64,000 nucleotides of DNA from CPC320 sp002336405 (GCA_949372595.1 CASIAN010000034.1:1-64000), one strand, 5' to 3'; positions 44,053 to 54,058 are shown, counted from the first letter of the stretch. A program made the numbers and translations. The notes: a model not told the origin generated them from the letters alone.

Positions 44053-45146
44053 GCGACGCAAAACGCTTGGTCATAAAAATCGGGTCGGCCCTGTTGGTTG
44101 ACCGTAACACTGGCGCGCTGCGGCACGATTGGCTGCAGGCGCTGGCGCAAGACGTTGCCTTTCTCAAGGCGCGGGGCTGTGACGTGGTGCTGGTGTCTTC
44201 GGGATCGATTGCATTGGGCCGTGGTGCATTGGGCCTGTCTGCTTCAAAGCTCGCACTTGAAGAATCCCAAGCGGCCGCCGCCGTGGGCCAAATCCGGTTG
44301 GCGCGCGCCTATGAAGAGGCGCTAGAGCCTCACAACATCATCACAGCGCAAGTGCTGGTCACCTTAGAAGACAGCAGCAACCGCCGTCGCTATCTGAATT
44401 CACGGGCGACTTTAGAGACCTTGCTGGGTCTGGGTGTGGTGCCGATTGTGAATGAAAACGACACCGTTGCAACCGATGAAATCCGCTATGGTGATAACGA
44501 CCGTTTGGCAGCACAGGTTGCGGTCACCGTCGGGGCAGGGCAGCTTATTTTATTATCTGATGTTGATGGCTTTTATTCTGCCAACCCCCAGAGTGATCCC
44601 ACCGCGCAGCGCTTTGAGGTGATTGACCAGATCACCCCCGAGATAGAGGCGATGGCTGGGGATGCGGGATCTGGGCTGTCAAAGGGTGGGATGAAGACTA
44701 AACTGATGGCAGCCAAGACAGCCACGGCTGCAGGCTGTGGCATGGTGATTGCCGAAGGGTCGGTACTGCATCCGTTACGGGCGCTGGATGCTGGAGGTGC
44801 CGCCACATGGTTCACGCCACAACTCGATCCGCGCACAGCGCGCAAACGTTGGATTGCCGCGATGAAACCGCAGGGCTCACTGTGTATCGATACCGGTGCG
44901 GCGGCGGCGCTGCAGCAGGGAAAAAGCCTCTTACCGGCTGGCGTGAGCGCGGTAAGCGGTCTGTTTGAACGCGGTGATCCGGTCCGTATTCAAGACGCGC
45001 AGGGGTACGAATTAGGGCAGGGGTTGAGCTGTTATTCCAGCCATGAAGCCCAAGCAATCATGGGTCGACAGTCACGCGAGATCGAAGCTATTTTGGGCTA
45101 TTCCGGGCGGGCGGCCTTGATCCATCGCGATGATATGGCAATATAG
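44040..45146 (+). CDS. proB: Glutamate 5-kinase
   Basis: 368 residues. The amino-acid-kinase domain (IKIGSALLV, VLVSSGSIALGRGALGL, IVNENDTVATDEIRYGDND, GSGLSKGGMKTKL) is followed by a C-terminal PUA domain from about residue 275. It makes gamma-glutamyl phosphate, the first step of proline synthesis. It overlaps obg by 13 bases and is followed 46 bases later by proA, which uses its product. Confidence 0.96.
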   Translation: MATLGDAKRLVIKIGSALLVDRNTGALRHDWLQALAQDVAFLKARGCDVVLVSSGSIALGRGALGLSASKLALEESQAAAAVGQIRLARAYEEALEPHNIITAQVLVTLEDSSNRRRYLNSRATLETLLGLGVVPIVNENDTVATDEIRYGDNDRLAAQVAVTVGAGQLILLSDVDGFYSANPQSDPTAQRFEVIDQITPEIEAMAGDAGSGLSKGGMKTKLMAAKTATAAGCGMVIAEGSVLHPLRALDAGGAATWFTPQLDPRTARKRWIAAMKPQGSLCIDTGAAAALQQGKSLLPAGVSAVSGLFERGDPVRIQDAQGYELGQGLSCYSSHEAQAIMGRQSREIEAILGYSGRAALIHRDDMAI

Positions 45147-45192
45147 GGCGCAGACGAGTTGATGACAGCCTAAATCAGGATAGGGTGCTGAT

Positions 45193-46485
45193 ATGAGAGA
45201 CGTTGCAAAAACTGAAAACGGTGTGGATGGTCTGGATATTGCCGCGTTGATGGCAGACATTGGCGCGCGGGCGAAACAGGCCTCAATCGCGCTTGCGATC
45301 GCGCCGGCTGCGGTGAAAACGCAGGCCCTGCAGGCGGCTGCCGACGCGGTCTGGGCCAAGCGGTTAACCATTATCTCGGCCAATCAAAAAGATCTGGAAT
45401 ACGGGCGGGCGAAAAATCTGAGTGCCGCGATGTTGGACCGGTTGTTGCTGGATGAGGTGCGGATTCAAGGAATCGTGGATGGCTTGCGCGCAGTTGCAAA
45501 CCAGCCTGACCCTGTGGGCGAGGTGCTGGCCGAGTGGGATCGTCCCACCGGGCTTAAGATCAAACGGGTGCGTACCCCTTTAGGTGTGATCGGGGTGATC
45601 TATGAAAGCCGCCCGAATGTCACGGCAGATGCCGGGGCGTTGTGTCTAAAAGCTGGAAATGCGGTAATTTTGCGCGGTGGCTCCGAGAGTTTTCACAGCT
45701 CGGCTGCGATTCACAGTTGTCTTCTCGAGGGGTTGCGCGTGGCCGATCTGCCCGAGGCAGCTGTGCAGCTGGTGCCGACGCGGGATCGTGCGGCAGTTCA
45801 GCAGTTATTGACGATGACTGAAAGTGTTGACGTCATTGTGCCACGTGGTGGTAAGGGCCTCGTTGGTTTGGTACAGCGCGAGGCACGCGTGCCAGTGTTT
45901 GCGCACCTCGAGGGTATTGTGCACATTTATATCGATAAAGCTGCAGATGCGGCGAAAACCATGCGGGTTGTATTGAATTCCAAAACCCGGCGTACCGGGA
46001 TCTGTGGTGCTGCAGAATGCCTGCTGATCCACCGCGATGTGGTGGCGGGTCTCGGCAAAGAGGTGGTTGTCGGACTGATCGAGGCCGGCATCGAAGTACG
46101 CGCAACGGCGCCCCTGAACGCCGTTTATGGCAGCATCGAGGCCAAAGAAGAAGACTGGGGTCAAGAGTTCCTCGACAGTATTATTGCGGTGCGAGTGGTG
46201 GATGATATGGAGGCTGCGTTGACGCATATTCAAACGCATAGCTCCCATCACACTGAGTGTATTATGACCCAAGACGATCAGGCCGCCGCGGAGTTTTTCA
46301 ATCGTGTCGACAGTGCCATCTTGATGCATAATGCCTCGACCCAATTTGCGGATGGTGGGGAGTTTGGTATGGGCGCTGAAATCGGCATCGCGACGGGAAA
46401 ACTGCATGCGCGTGGGCCGGTTGGGGCAATGCAATTGACCAGTTTTAAATATCTCGTGGCGGGAGATGGTGCAATCCGGGCCTGA
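45193..46485 (+). CDS. proA: Gamma-glutamyl phosphate reductase
   Basis: 430 residues of the ALDH superfamily. Key stretches are TPLGVIGVIYESRPNVTADA, LRGGSESFHSSAAI, IVPRGGKGLVGLVQ and the catalytic cysteine in SKTRRTGICGAAECLL. It reduces gamma-glutamyl phosphate to glutamate semialdehyde using NADPH. It forms an operon with proB, 46 bases upstream. It converges with the chpT-like gene. Confidence 0.96.
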   Translation: MRDVAKTENGVDGLDIAALMADIGARAKQASIALAIAPAAVKTQALQAAADAVWAKRLTIISANQKDLEYGRAKNLSAAMLDRLLLDEVRIQGIVDGLRAVANQPDPVGEVLAEWDRPTGLKIKRVRTPLGVIGVIYESRPNVTADAGALCLKAGNAVILRGGSESFHSSAAIHSCLLEGLRVADLPEAAVQLVPTRDRAAVQQLLTMTESVDVIVPRGGKGLVGLVQREARVPVFAHLEGIVHIYIDKAADAAKTMRVVLNSKTRRTGICGAAECLLIHRDVVAGLGKEVVVGLIEAGIEVRATAPLNAVYGSIEAKEEDWGQEFLDSIIAVRVVDDMEAALTHIQTHSSHHTECIMTQDDQAAAEFFNRVDSAILMHNASTQFADGGEFGMGAEIGIATGKLHARGPVGAMQLTSFKYLVAGDGAIRA

Positions 46486-46500
46486 ATCTGTGCGTTTGAC

Positions 46501-47100
46501 CTATAGGGTTACTTGCAGCATTTGTTCGGTCTGTTCCACCTGTAGTTGACGGCCAGTTTGGAAGACACATTCCGACAATAGGGCAAATTGAACATGTGCC
46601 GGTGATATTTCGGTTTTCGGTGACGGTCTGACGAGATGTCGCCATAACTCAGTGTCAACTTCAAGCCGGTCAGCTTCGCCGGATATCAGCCAAGTGCTGG
46701 CCTTGCGACCAACATGAATTGTCCCGCCATAGGGCAGCGCGGTTTCGAAACATTGCAAAAGCAAAAACGCCAGCTGGATTTCGCGGCGCGGGAAATCACC
46801 TTTTGGGTGCCATAGGACTGCCAGACGGTTTGATTGTATCGCACCGTTGATGATCTGGACGGTTTCGCGATTGCTGATAATTTGGCCGTCGAGCGCCGCG
46901 CCATAGGCAATTCGAAAAAACTGAATGCGGGCGCTGGCAGCGGCGCAGCTTTGTTCAATCAGTCGCATTTCCGAGCCAACTTGGTCGCCTTTAATCTCTA
47001 TAAGTTCCAGCCCGTTGTTGATCGCGCCGATCGGACTAATCAGGTCATGACAAATGCGCGACCCTATTAAATTGGACAAGGTTAGGTTAAGATTATTCAT
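46501..47100 (-). CDS. chpT: ChpT-like histidine phosphotransferase
   Basis: 199 residues. The dimerisation helix with the phospho-accepting His is IGSRICHDLISPIGAINNGL. The rest is a degenerate HATPase-like domain without ATP-binding boxes, as in ChpT. In Alphaproteobacteria ChpT passes phosphate from CckA to CtrA and CpdR, and in roseobacters this relay controls motility and other traits. This is notable because flagellar genes flank elsewhere in the window. It is divergent from DUF3553 with 26 bases between the starts. Confidence 0.87.
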   Translation of the reverse strand: MNNLNLTLSNLIGSRICHDLISPIGAINNGLELIEIKGDQVGSEMRLIEQSCAAASARIQFFRIAYGAALDGQIISNRETVQIINGAIQSNRLAVLWHPKGDFPRREIQLAFLLLQCFETALPYGGTIHVGRKASTWLISGEADRLEVDTELWRHLVRPSPKTEISPAHVQFALLSECVFQTGRQLQVEQTEQMLQVTL

Positions 47101-47126
47101 AATATTCTCTGGTAGGAAGTGCGCTG

Positions 47127-47318
47127 ATGAAACATTTGACAGTATTTTGGGAACCCGGTGATCTGGTAGAACATCCTCAGCACCCGGACTGGGGCATTGG
47201 GCAGGTGCAGTCAGTGGTTGACACTAAAGTAACTGTCAATTTTCGCGAAGTTGGAAAGTTGGTCATTGATGCTACCTTTGTTGAGTTGGTGGCGGCCATT
47301 CAAAACGAACAGCGTTAA
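47127..47318 (+). CDS. DUF3553 domain protein
   Basis: 63 residues with FWEPGDLVEHPQHPDWGIGQVQSV and VTVNFREVGKLVI, the DUF3553 pattern: a small, SH3-like barrel similar to the UvrD C-terminal or CarD-type modules. It probably binds RNA polymerase or nucleic acid, though this is by resemblance only. It lies between chpT (divergent) and olsB, a conserved Rhodobacterales order. Confidence 0.88.
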   Translation: MKHLTVFWEPGDLVEHPQHPDWGIGQVQSVVDTKVTVNFREVGKLVIDATFVELVAAIQNEQR

Positions 47319-47429
47319 CAGAACCTTAACTTATGAAAAACCCATGGATAACCCCTGAGTTGTGTCAGATGTATTATTATCAATTTAGAGCAGTTTTACT
47401 TTTGCCATACAGCGGTCAATGGTCCGACT

Positions 47430-48209
47430 ATGTTTAAAGCAGGCTCGAATTTCTCTCTTCGTTTGGCGCAAACCCAAGAGGACCAGCAAGCCGCACAGCG
47501 ACTGCGTTATCGAGTGTTTGTCCAAGAGCTGGGTGGCGACGGTGCGCTAGTAGACCATACCATGCAATTTGAGGTCGATCGGTTCGATACCTTTTTTGAC
47601 CATCTTGTTCTTATCGATGAGAGAAGAAGTCGCGCTAATTTAGAACATGTTGTCGGGGTGTATCGTTTGCTGCGTAGCGATCAGGCGGCGCGGGCAGGGC
47701 AGTTTTATACTGAGGATGAATACCAGATCACTGCACTGCGAAACAGTGGTCGCAATCTGCTTGAACTGGGGCGATCTTGCGTCCATCCCGATTATCGGGG
47801 GGGAACGGCGATGTATCAACTGTGGTCGGGGCTTGCAGCCTATGTAATCGAGCACAAGATCGAAATTCTGTTTGGTGTGGCCAGCTTTCATGGTAGCGAT
47901 CTGGCGGCGCTTGCTGGACCGCTTAGCATATTACATGCGCGTCATTTGGCCCCGCCCGAGTTACGGGTGCGGGCGCATGATGCAGGGTATCAAACCATGG
48001 ATTTGCTGACTACAGACAGGCTGGATCGCCGTTTGGCAATGCTGCAGATGCCAGCCTTGATCAAAGCCTATCTGCGGCTAGGTGGCTTTGTCGGTGATGG
48101 TGCTTTCATCGACCGCGCCTTTAACACAACTGACGTGTGTCTGGTCATGGATACGGCACGAATGAACCCACGGTATTCGGGGTATTACACAAGCGGGGCC
48201 GCGCGATGA
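47430..48209 (+). CDS. olsB: L-ornithine N-alpha-acyltransferase (OlsB-like)
   Basis: 259 residues of the GNAT fold. Markers are RLRYRVFVQELGG, VGVYRLLRSDQA, NLLELGRSCVHPDYRGG, FGVASFHGSDL and DAGYQTMDLL. It makes lyso-ornithine lipid from ornithine and 3-hydroxyacyl-ACP. The stop overlaps the ATG of olsA (ATGA). The pair makes ornithine lipids, a membrane lipid class common in roseobacters and often raised under phosphate limitation. Confidence 0.9.
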   Translation: MFKAGSNFSLRLAQTQEDQQAAQRLRYRVFVQELGGDGALVDHTMQFEVDRFDTFFDHLVLIDERRSRANLEHVVGVYRLLRSDQAARAGQFYTEDEYQITALRNSGRNLLELGRSCVHPDYRGGTAMYQLWSGLAAYVIEHKIEILFGVASFHGSDLAALAGPLSILHARHLAPPELRVRAHDAGYQTMDLLTTDRLDRRLAMLQMPALIKAYLRLGGFVGDGAFIDRAFNTTDVCLVMDTARMNPRYSGYYTSGAAR

Positions 48210-49051
48210 GCACGACTTGGGATGCAGGCAAAAAGCCACCACCAGCTCCCGTGACGCCTTGGCGGCTTTTGCTTGCTGCTCTCAGGGTATTGATCTTGGC
48301 AGCAGTAGTGTTTGGTGGGTTGGCAGTGTTGTTGGCTTTGCGATTGTTTGAGTGGCCTTTGTTTGGGCAGCACCGCCCGCTGACGCCCTATATCACCCAA
48401 GGTGTCTGTCGCGCGGCCTTCGTGATCCTGGGTATCGGCTTTCGCAGTCACGGTCAGGCGATGGGTCATCCTGGGGCGGTGGTGGCGAATCATTCGTCTT
48501 GGCTGGATATCTTTGCGCTGAATGCGGGCAAGCGGATTTATTTTGTCTCGAAATCTGAAGTTGCACGCTGGCCTGGCATCGGTTGGTTGGCGCGCGCCAC
48601 TGGAACGGTGTTTATCCGGCGGGATCCCAAGGATGCAAAGCAGCAAAAAGCCATGTTTCAGACCCGTCTTTTGGCCGGGCATCGGCTGCTATTTTTTCCT
48701 GAGGGCACTTCAACCGATGGTTTGCGGGTGTTGCCCTTTAAATCAACACTATTTGCGGCTTTCTTTGATGAAAAATTGCGCTGTGAGATGTACATCCAAC
48801 CGGTGACAGTTCTGTATAAGGCCCCCCCTGGTCAAGCGGCTGAGTTTTATGGATGGTGGGGGGATATGTCTTTTCATAGTCATCTGCTCAAGACCCTGCT
48901 TACCCCGCGGCAGGGTAGGGTCGAAGTGATCTATCATCCACCAGTGCAGGTGGCCACTTATTACGACCGTAAAGCCTTGACTGCCGATGTCGAAGCCCGG
49001 GTGCGCGCCGGACACCGGGCGTTGGTGGACGCTGACGCCGGAGTGGGGTAA
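48206..49051 (+). CDS. olsA: Lyso-ornithine lipid O-acyltransferase (OlsA-like)
   Basis: 281 residues from ATG 48206, which overlaps the olsB stop. A membrane anchor (LLLAALRVLILAAVVFGGLA) is followed by the acyltransferase motifs NHSSWLDIF (H-x4-D), GTVFIRR, FFPEGTSTDG and the later VTVLY. It acylates lyso-ornithine lipid and may also make phosphatidic acid. It forms an olsBA operon with the upstream gene. No gene is seen in the 290 bases that follow before the IS481 remnant. Confidence 0.9.
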   Translation: MSTTWDAGKKPPPAPVTPWRLLLAALRVLILAAVVFGGLAVLLALRLFEWPLFGQHRPLTPYITQGVCRAAFVILGIGFRSHGQAMGHPGAVVANHSSWLDIFALNAGKRIYFVSKSEVARWPGIGWLARATGTVFIRRDPKDAKQQKAMFQTRLLAGHRLLFFPEGTSTDGLRVLPFKSTLFAAFFDEKLRCEMYIQPVTVLYKAPPGQAAEFYGWWGDMSFHSHLLKTLLTPRQGRVEVIYHPPVQVATYYDRKALTADVEARVRAGHRALVDADAGVG

Positions 49052-49341
49052 ATCTGCGCAACAGTATGGTGATCACAACTGTCGTTATCTGCGATCCGAG
49101 CGACCGCAGGCGTCTAAGAAAACGTCTCTATCGGATTTTGATCCGCGCACATGCCGCTTTGCGCTCTGGCAACCAACACGTCAGCCCCATAGGCACCCGC
49201 GTGCGTGAATTAAACGCCATCAGGCATAATGTGCGCGCATGGGGGCTTCAGTGCCCGGCTTTTTTGCGTTCGGACGCAAAGGGGTAAACGCAAAAAAGTA
49301 TTTATTACATGTCACATCCCCCGGGGTAGTATAGCTGTGTC

Positions 49342-50280
49342 TTAAACAATTTCCGGTTTGCGTTTGTGCCGTTGTTTCATGGCTTGCAAGGGCGTTTTTC
49401 TGCCCAAGGGTGATTGTGCAAGCGGGCGGTTGTAAAGCCAGACATAGCGGTGCAGCGTCATCCCCAGATCTTGACCTGATCGAACATGGTGACTTTGTAG
49501 CACGTCCTTGCGGCGGCCGTTGAACCGCTCAACCATGCCGTTGGTTTGCGGCGCTCTTGGTGGGGTCAGCCAGTGTTCAATACCGAGAGTTGAGCAAAGC
49601 GTAGCAAACGCGCGCTGCCGTGTTGCCGCGCCGCCTGCGCACACCGAAAAGGCGGTCGGTGAACGCCTTGCCATACCGGTTAAAATGGTGTGGATACGGA
49701 TCGGGCATGCACGTTCCAGATCGCCTAGAAAGCGACGGGCAGTTGCGGCTGTTTTGTTGCGATATATGCCAATGAAGACCCACCGGCTGGCCCAGTTGAT
49801 TGTCACAAAGAAATATCCCTGCGACGTTTCATTGGCCATGTGTGGCGGGTATTTCACGTCAATGTGGGTATAGCCGGGCTCAGGTGCTTTCAAGCCACTG
49901 TGCTTAGAGTGTGTCCATCCTTGGCTGTACGGTCACGAAGGCGTCCCGCTCCATGCCGACGCAGACAGGGTCTCGACCCGAACGAGACATAGTCGGGTTC
50001 AGAAACTCGTGCACCACGGCCAATAGAGTGTTTAGCGACAGCCGTCACGTTTTGCGCAGTGCATCCCCGCCACAGCCTGTTGCGCTGTGGTCAGGGTGGT
50101 CTGAAGACGGTGGGGGGCTGCGATGCTTAACACTGTCGCGTTTGCGCCATTTCCAGACAGTCTGCGCAGTGGTTGCATGGCGTTCAGCCAAGACCCACGC
50201 AGGTTCATCACGCGCCTGAATGGCTGCCGGTATCTTTGGTGTCGGTGTCGCTTGGCTATCACGTCGAACAAATATTGGTG
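49342..50280 (-). pseudogene. Decayed IS481-family transposase
   Basis: The C-terminal reading frame ends at 49342 and keeps THIDVKYP (first Asp), LTPPRAPQTNGMVERFNGR (Glu) and the tail KTPLQAMKQRH. The middle is damaged: the segment expected to read LTDNGKAFTDRLF reads LTGMARRSP, and the lost frame reappears as KAFTDRLFGVRRR one frame over. The second catalytic Asp is missing. Further upstream, fragments in other frames are LAVVHEFLNPTMSRSG, LTTAQQAVAG and the HTH VLAERHATTAQTVWKWRKR up to about 50,280. At least four frameshifts make it inactive. It lies next to an IS630 remnant on the same strand. Confidence 0.88.
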
Positions 50281-50398
50281 TCGCCCGTCTAAATATCCCC
50301 CCAGCACCGATCTGGCCAGAAAAAGTGCAGAACGACGAGGGTCTATGTGATCATCCGGGATGGAACAGTTAGGGCTGATATCTTTTATTATACCTGCC

Positions 50399-51535
50399 TT
50401 ACACCAAAACCCGAAAGTTTTGGTAAGAAATGATGCGAAAGTTGTCTGAAACCTGACTTCGGAAATCCTTCCATTTTTCGGGAATTGTATTTCGCAAGAA
50501 GTGCAATGTGGCGTTAGCGAACTGCTTTTGAGCGGGATAGAAGCGGTTGTGCGTGACATGGGCCTGCAGAATTTCCCAGAGACGCTCAATCGGGTTCAGG
50601 TGCGGGCAATATGTGGGTAACTGGATCAGATGGATGCGGCATTTCGGACGTGAGAGCCATTTTTTGACAGCCGCGCAGCGGTGGTAGGCCGCATTGTCCC
50701 AAATCACGTGGACAAGTGATTTGCTTGGGGGTGTTCGCCTCGATCTTTGCCAAAAGCTGTACTGCACTGTCTCCATCTACGGTCACAGGTTCGACGAAAG
50801 GCATATCGAAGTTTTCCAGGCACACGGGCGCCATGGATGTTGACCCGGCCACGACCTGCGGTGGTTTTGACCGCCGGGTTCGAGCCCTTACGCACCCAGC
50901 CGAAAGCTGGTTTGGTCTGGTGCTCCGGGTGTACGGCGTCAGCAAAATAGACCGCCTCATCGGCGGGCAGCTTAGTCATCCAGTCTTGATAGAAGGCTAT
51001 GAACTCCGCTTGCTTATCTTCATCGGCGACACGCGGCAGGGCCCTTGGCTTGCGGTATTCAAAGCCGAGACGACCTAGCATCTTCAGACAGCCGAATGAG
51101 AATGATAATGAGAATAATACAATCCGAATGCGGCCGTAATAAAAGCCCCAATCTCTCCCGCTTGAGTGCTTCTCCGACGCCAGGCAATGCAATGCGTCAC
51201 TCAAACGGCGCGCGAGGCGTCCGAGAAACCTACATCAAAGCGGCCTTCAAGCCATGCACTCAGCTTGGTTTCCTCATCCGGGGTTAAGCGTGACTGTCCG
51301 CCCTGCCATCAAGCGCGAGAGCATCCCAACCCTCTTGTCGAAAGGCCTTGTACCACCCACGGATCGTATCATCATCGAGATACAAAAACTCTGCAATCTC
51401 GGCGCAGGATTTGCCCTTGTCTAAAAGCAAAATCGTGTTCGCACGACGCGCTATTCCGTACTCTTCACGGTGGCGACGCAAACACCGCTCAAGTTCAAGC
51501 CGACTGGCGGCGGATAAAAAGTTTGTGTAGATCAT
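50399..51535 (-). pseudogene. Decayed IS630-family transposase
   Basis: Three or more pieces of one transposase lie in different frames. The N-terminal HTH piece is 51284-51535 (YGIARRANTILLLDKGKSC, AEIAEFLYLDDDTIRGWYKA). A middle piece is about 50704-51204 (YFADAVHPEHQTKPAFGWVRKG with the first Asp). The C-terminal piece is 50399-50776 (VIWDNAAYHR with the second Asp and YCPHLNPIERLWE with the Glu). Frameshifts fall near 51,210, 50,860 and 50,740. DDE residues survive, so decay is by frameshift and recent. It borders the flagellin gene. Confidence 0.9.
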
Positions 51536-51816
51536 CTACAAGATTGAAGCACTCGCGACCAACACGTCAACCAATTCTTTGGATATTAAAGGGCTCTCAG
51601 TGCGAAAATTTTTTTATAAATATTTTATTATAAAAATTACTTGACTTAATTGCCTGTAATTTTGTACAACGTAAGTGAAGTGGAAATATCGGACTCCCTT
51701 GAGAATTATATTGGTGGCTTACGTCATTGATTTTTCTCTCATTGTACAAAAATCTAAATAGCCTGCGAGTATTCAGATGAATAGCGTGGGAGGATCAAAG
51801 TACGGAGTTTTGCCAA

Positions 51817-52749
51817 ATGGCTTTATCAATAGGAACGAACAATAGTGCTCTGAACGCCGCTGCTGCGGCTAATAGCGTGAACAGAAGCATGGAAGTCTCG
51901 ATGGAGAGGCTATCCACCGGGAAGCGAATTAACTCTGCTTCGGACGACGCCGCAGGAGTAGCGATTTCTTCACGCTTGACGGCGGAAGTACGCGGTACCA
52001 ATCAAAGCATTCGTAACGCTTTGGATGGCCAAGCGTTAATCGCTACTGCAGAGGGTGCTCACAAGGAAGTTGAAAACATCTTGCAGCGCATGCGTGAAGT
52101 CGCGGTGCAAGCAGCGAACGACACTAACAACACCCAAGACCGTTTAAATCTGCAATCAGAGATGGATGCAATGGTCACAGAAATTGACAGGATCGCTGGG
52201 GCCACGACTTGGGCTAATACGGATTTGTTGGCTGGAACTGGTGCTAACGCGGCAGCCAAGGTAAACAGTTCCGTAACTTTTTCATTTCAAGTGGGCGCTG
52301 CGACAGGAACACAGAACCAAATTGCAGTTACAATTGGTGCCATGGACGCTGAGACGTTGGACCTAAACACGGCAGCAGGCAAAAACTTGGCTTTAGTTGT
52401 TGCTGACGCTGATATCGTCGGTGCTGATCATGATGCCGGTGGGACTGCTACCACTGCAACCGGTAATGCAATGCAATCTATAGGTCTCATTGACGAAGCG
52501 ATAAAAACGGTCAATACTCAAAGATCAAAGCTTGGGGCTGTTTCCAATCGCCTCAATCATTCTGTGAATAACCTCACAAACATGTCGGCCAATTTAAGTT
52601 CAGCGAAAGGCCGTATTGAAGATACGGATTACGCGATAGAAACTACGAATTTGGCTAAGAACCAAATCCTACAACAAGCGTCAACCGCCATGCTGGCGCA
52701 GGCCAATGCTTCAAAACAAAATGTTTTGGGATTGCTACAATCTGGCTAA
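51817..52749 (+). CDS. fliC: Flagellin, short single-copy type
   Basis: 310 residues, with the conserved N-terminal D0/D1 coiled segments (NNSALNAAAAANSVNRSM, RLSTGKRINSASDDAAG, NAEGAHKE-like heptads) and the C-terminal D0 (NILQQASTAMLAQANASKQ, NVLGLLQ). The variable D2/D3 part is short, giving a slim filament. Good GGAG at the start. The gene stands alone in AT-rich sequence between IS remnants and intergenic DNA, followed by a strong terminator. It does not look like the FljA type usual in Rhodobacterales; transfer is possible. An orphan FlgM-like gene lies at 37341. Confidence 0.93.
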   Translation: MALSIGTNNSALNAAAAANSVNRSMEVSMERLSTGKRINSASDDAAGVAISSRLTAEVRGTNQSIRNALDGQALIATAEGAHKEVENILQRMREVAVQAANDTNNTQDRLNLQSEMDAMVTEIDRIAGATTWANTDLLAGTGANAAAKVNSSVTFSFQVGAATGTQNQIAVTIGAMDAETLDLNTAAGKNLALVVADADIVGADHDAGGTATTATGNAMQSIGLIDEAIKTVNTQRSKLGAVSNRLNHSVNNLTNMSANLSSAKGRIEDTDYAIETTNLAKNQILQQASTAMLAQANASKQNVLGLLQSG

Positions 52750-52779
52750 CCCTACTAACCGCCGGACATGCTGACGAGA

Positions 52780-52807
52780 GGGCTCGCGTACTGCGAGCCC
52801 TTTTTGT
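52780..52807 (+). terminator. Intrinsic terminator of the flagellin gene
   Basis: GGGCTCGC-GTACT-GCGAGCCC forms a perfect eight-pair stem with a five-base loop, followed by TTTTTGT. It begins 31 bases after the flagellin stop. Confidence 0.92.
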
Positions 52808-53215
52808 ATCGTTTCAGTTGTTCACTTTTTCATATTAATGTTTGGGGTCTGGCCAGCCTATTAATAGTGGATCTAAGCGGTAGTTTAGCTTTGATCGAAA
52901 TGGTGGAGAATCGTTGACCGAATGAACATTTTGTTATGGTTTGGAACCCATAAATTTTATAACCTACTAATTTTTGGTGATAATTATGCCTGCATAAGAA
53001 ATAGAATCGTGAATGAATTAATTGGAAATCAAACTACCGAGTGCTGAGGCACTTTTACGGGAATATGCCGAACGTCACTCGAAGATTGGCAAATTAATAC
53101 ACGTTCCCTAACTGCAAAGAAAGAGGGGGTGTACGACCAATTAAGGGTGCGTATTACGTATAGTGACTAAAATTTAATATTTTAAATCATATGCTTATTG
53201 AATAGTAACGGTGCA
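52808..53215. other. AT-rich gap after flagellin, no supported gene
   Basis: The 408 bases from the end of the flagellin terminator to the ThiE-like stop hold no gene I can support. A 29-codon frame at 53022-53111 (TTG start, reading LPSAEALLREYAERHSKIGK) looks protein-like but is too short and has no partner, so it may be a remnant. Long A/T runs near 53,160 suggest foreign or relaxed DNA. Confidence 0.5.
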
Positions 53216-53839
53216 CTAAACAAGGATCTTCGCAGTGAGCGCGGCGAGCGTTTGTTCAGGCGCTTGCATCGTCCAAATTTCAGGGCCAATGGCAAAAAAA
53301 TCGCTGACAGGGGCAAGTTGGGAAATCAGTTCTTCGGTTAAACCGCCCTCGGCAACAACTGGAAGTTCTATCATTTCTGACCACCATTCGAACAATGCGT
53401 GGTCTGCTGAGACACCATCGCCTAGAGGCGATTTGCCGACAGGGCCAAAGCTGATGTAGTCGGCACCGGATTCGGCGGCCGAAATGCCGTCGTGCCGCAG
53501 TGCGCCGCAAAAAGCGCCGATAATAGCGTCCGGCCCCAGCGCCTTGCGCGTTTTGCGCACTGACCGAGCCGCGTCGGTCAGATGAACCCCGTCCAGTCCC
53601 AACGGCTCGACCAGTAAAAGATGCTGTTCAATCACCAACGCCACGTCTCGGGCATGGGTGACCGGGCGCAGGGCATCGGCCATACGGCTGATGGTGTCTT
53701 GATCTTGCGAGGACAGGGCCAGACGGACGCAGGCAATCTGTTGGGCGTCAAGCACCCGCGCCAGCTGGTCTGGAAAGTGCTCAATGTCACATTCGGAAGG
53801 CGAAATAAGGTAAAGTTGCGGCTGTTCGGTGTCGACCAT
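53216..53839 (-). CDS. Thiamine phosphate synthase-like protein
   Basis: 207 residues from ATG 53839; an in-frame start far upstream would overlap the trmJ-like gene and lacks similarity. It has the ThiE/TenI barrel: QLYLISPSECDIEHFPDQL, DVALVIEQHLLLVEPLGLDG, VHLTDAARSVRKTRKALG, GADYISFGPVGKSPLGDG and LPVVAEGGLTEEL. ThiE joins HMP-PP and thiazole phosphate. This variant form is common in roseobacters alongside a canonical ThiE, so its exact role is uncertain. Confidence 0.8.
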   Translation of the reverse strand: MVDTEQPQLYLISPSECDIEHFPDQLARVLDAQQIACVRLALSSQDQDTISRMADALRPVTHARDVALVIEQHLLLVEPLGLDGVHLTDAARSVRKTRKALGPDAIIGAFCGALRHDGISAAESGADYISFGPVGKSPLGDGVSADHALFEWWSEMIELPVVAEGGLTEELISQLAPVSDFFAIGPEIWTMQAPEQTLAALTAKILV

Positions 53840-54058
53840 GTGGACGCTCCATATTAAGTTGGTCTGTCTTAGCGTGGAAACCAGACTTTGACCATAAGCC
53901 ACAGGTTTTGCTTGGGTAAGCACGGGTTGGAAGATCGGCGAGAGCCCGCATTGTCGGCCACAGCGTGGAATGCGATAAATTTTACCCGCACCTACGCCTT
54001 TGCGCTTTCCTTGGTTGCTAGTATCGCTTACCCCGCTTGCACCGTAAAGGAGTGAGAG

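Noticed and set aside
49066..49287. 73-residue + strand frame between olsA and the IS481 remnant
   Set aside because: No ribosome-binding site or motif, and composition fits decayed intergenic DNA.
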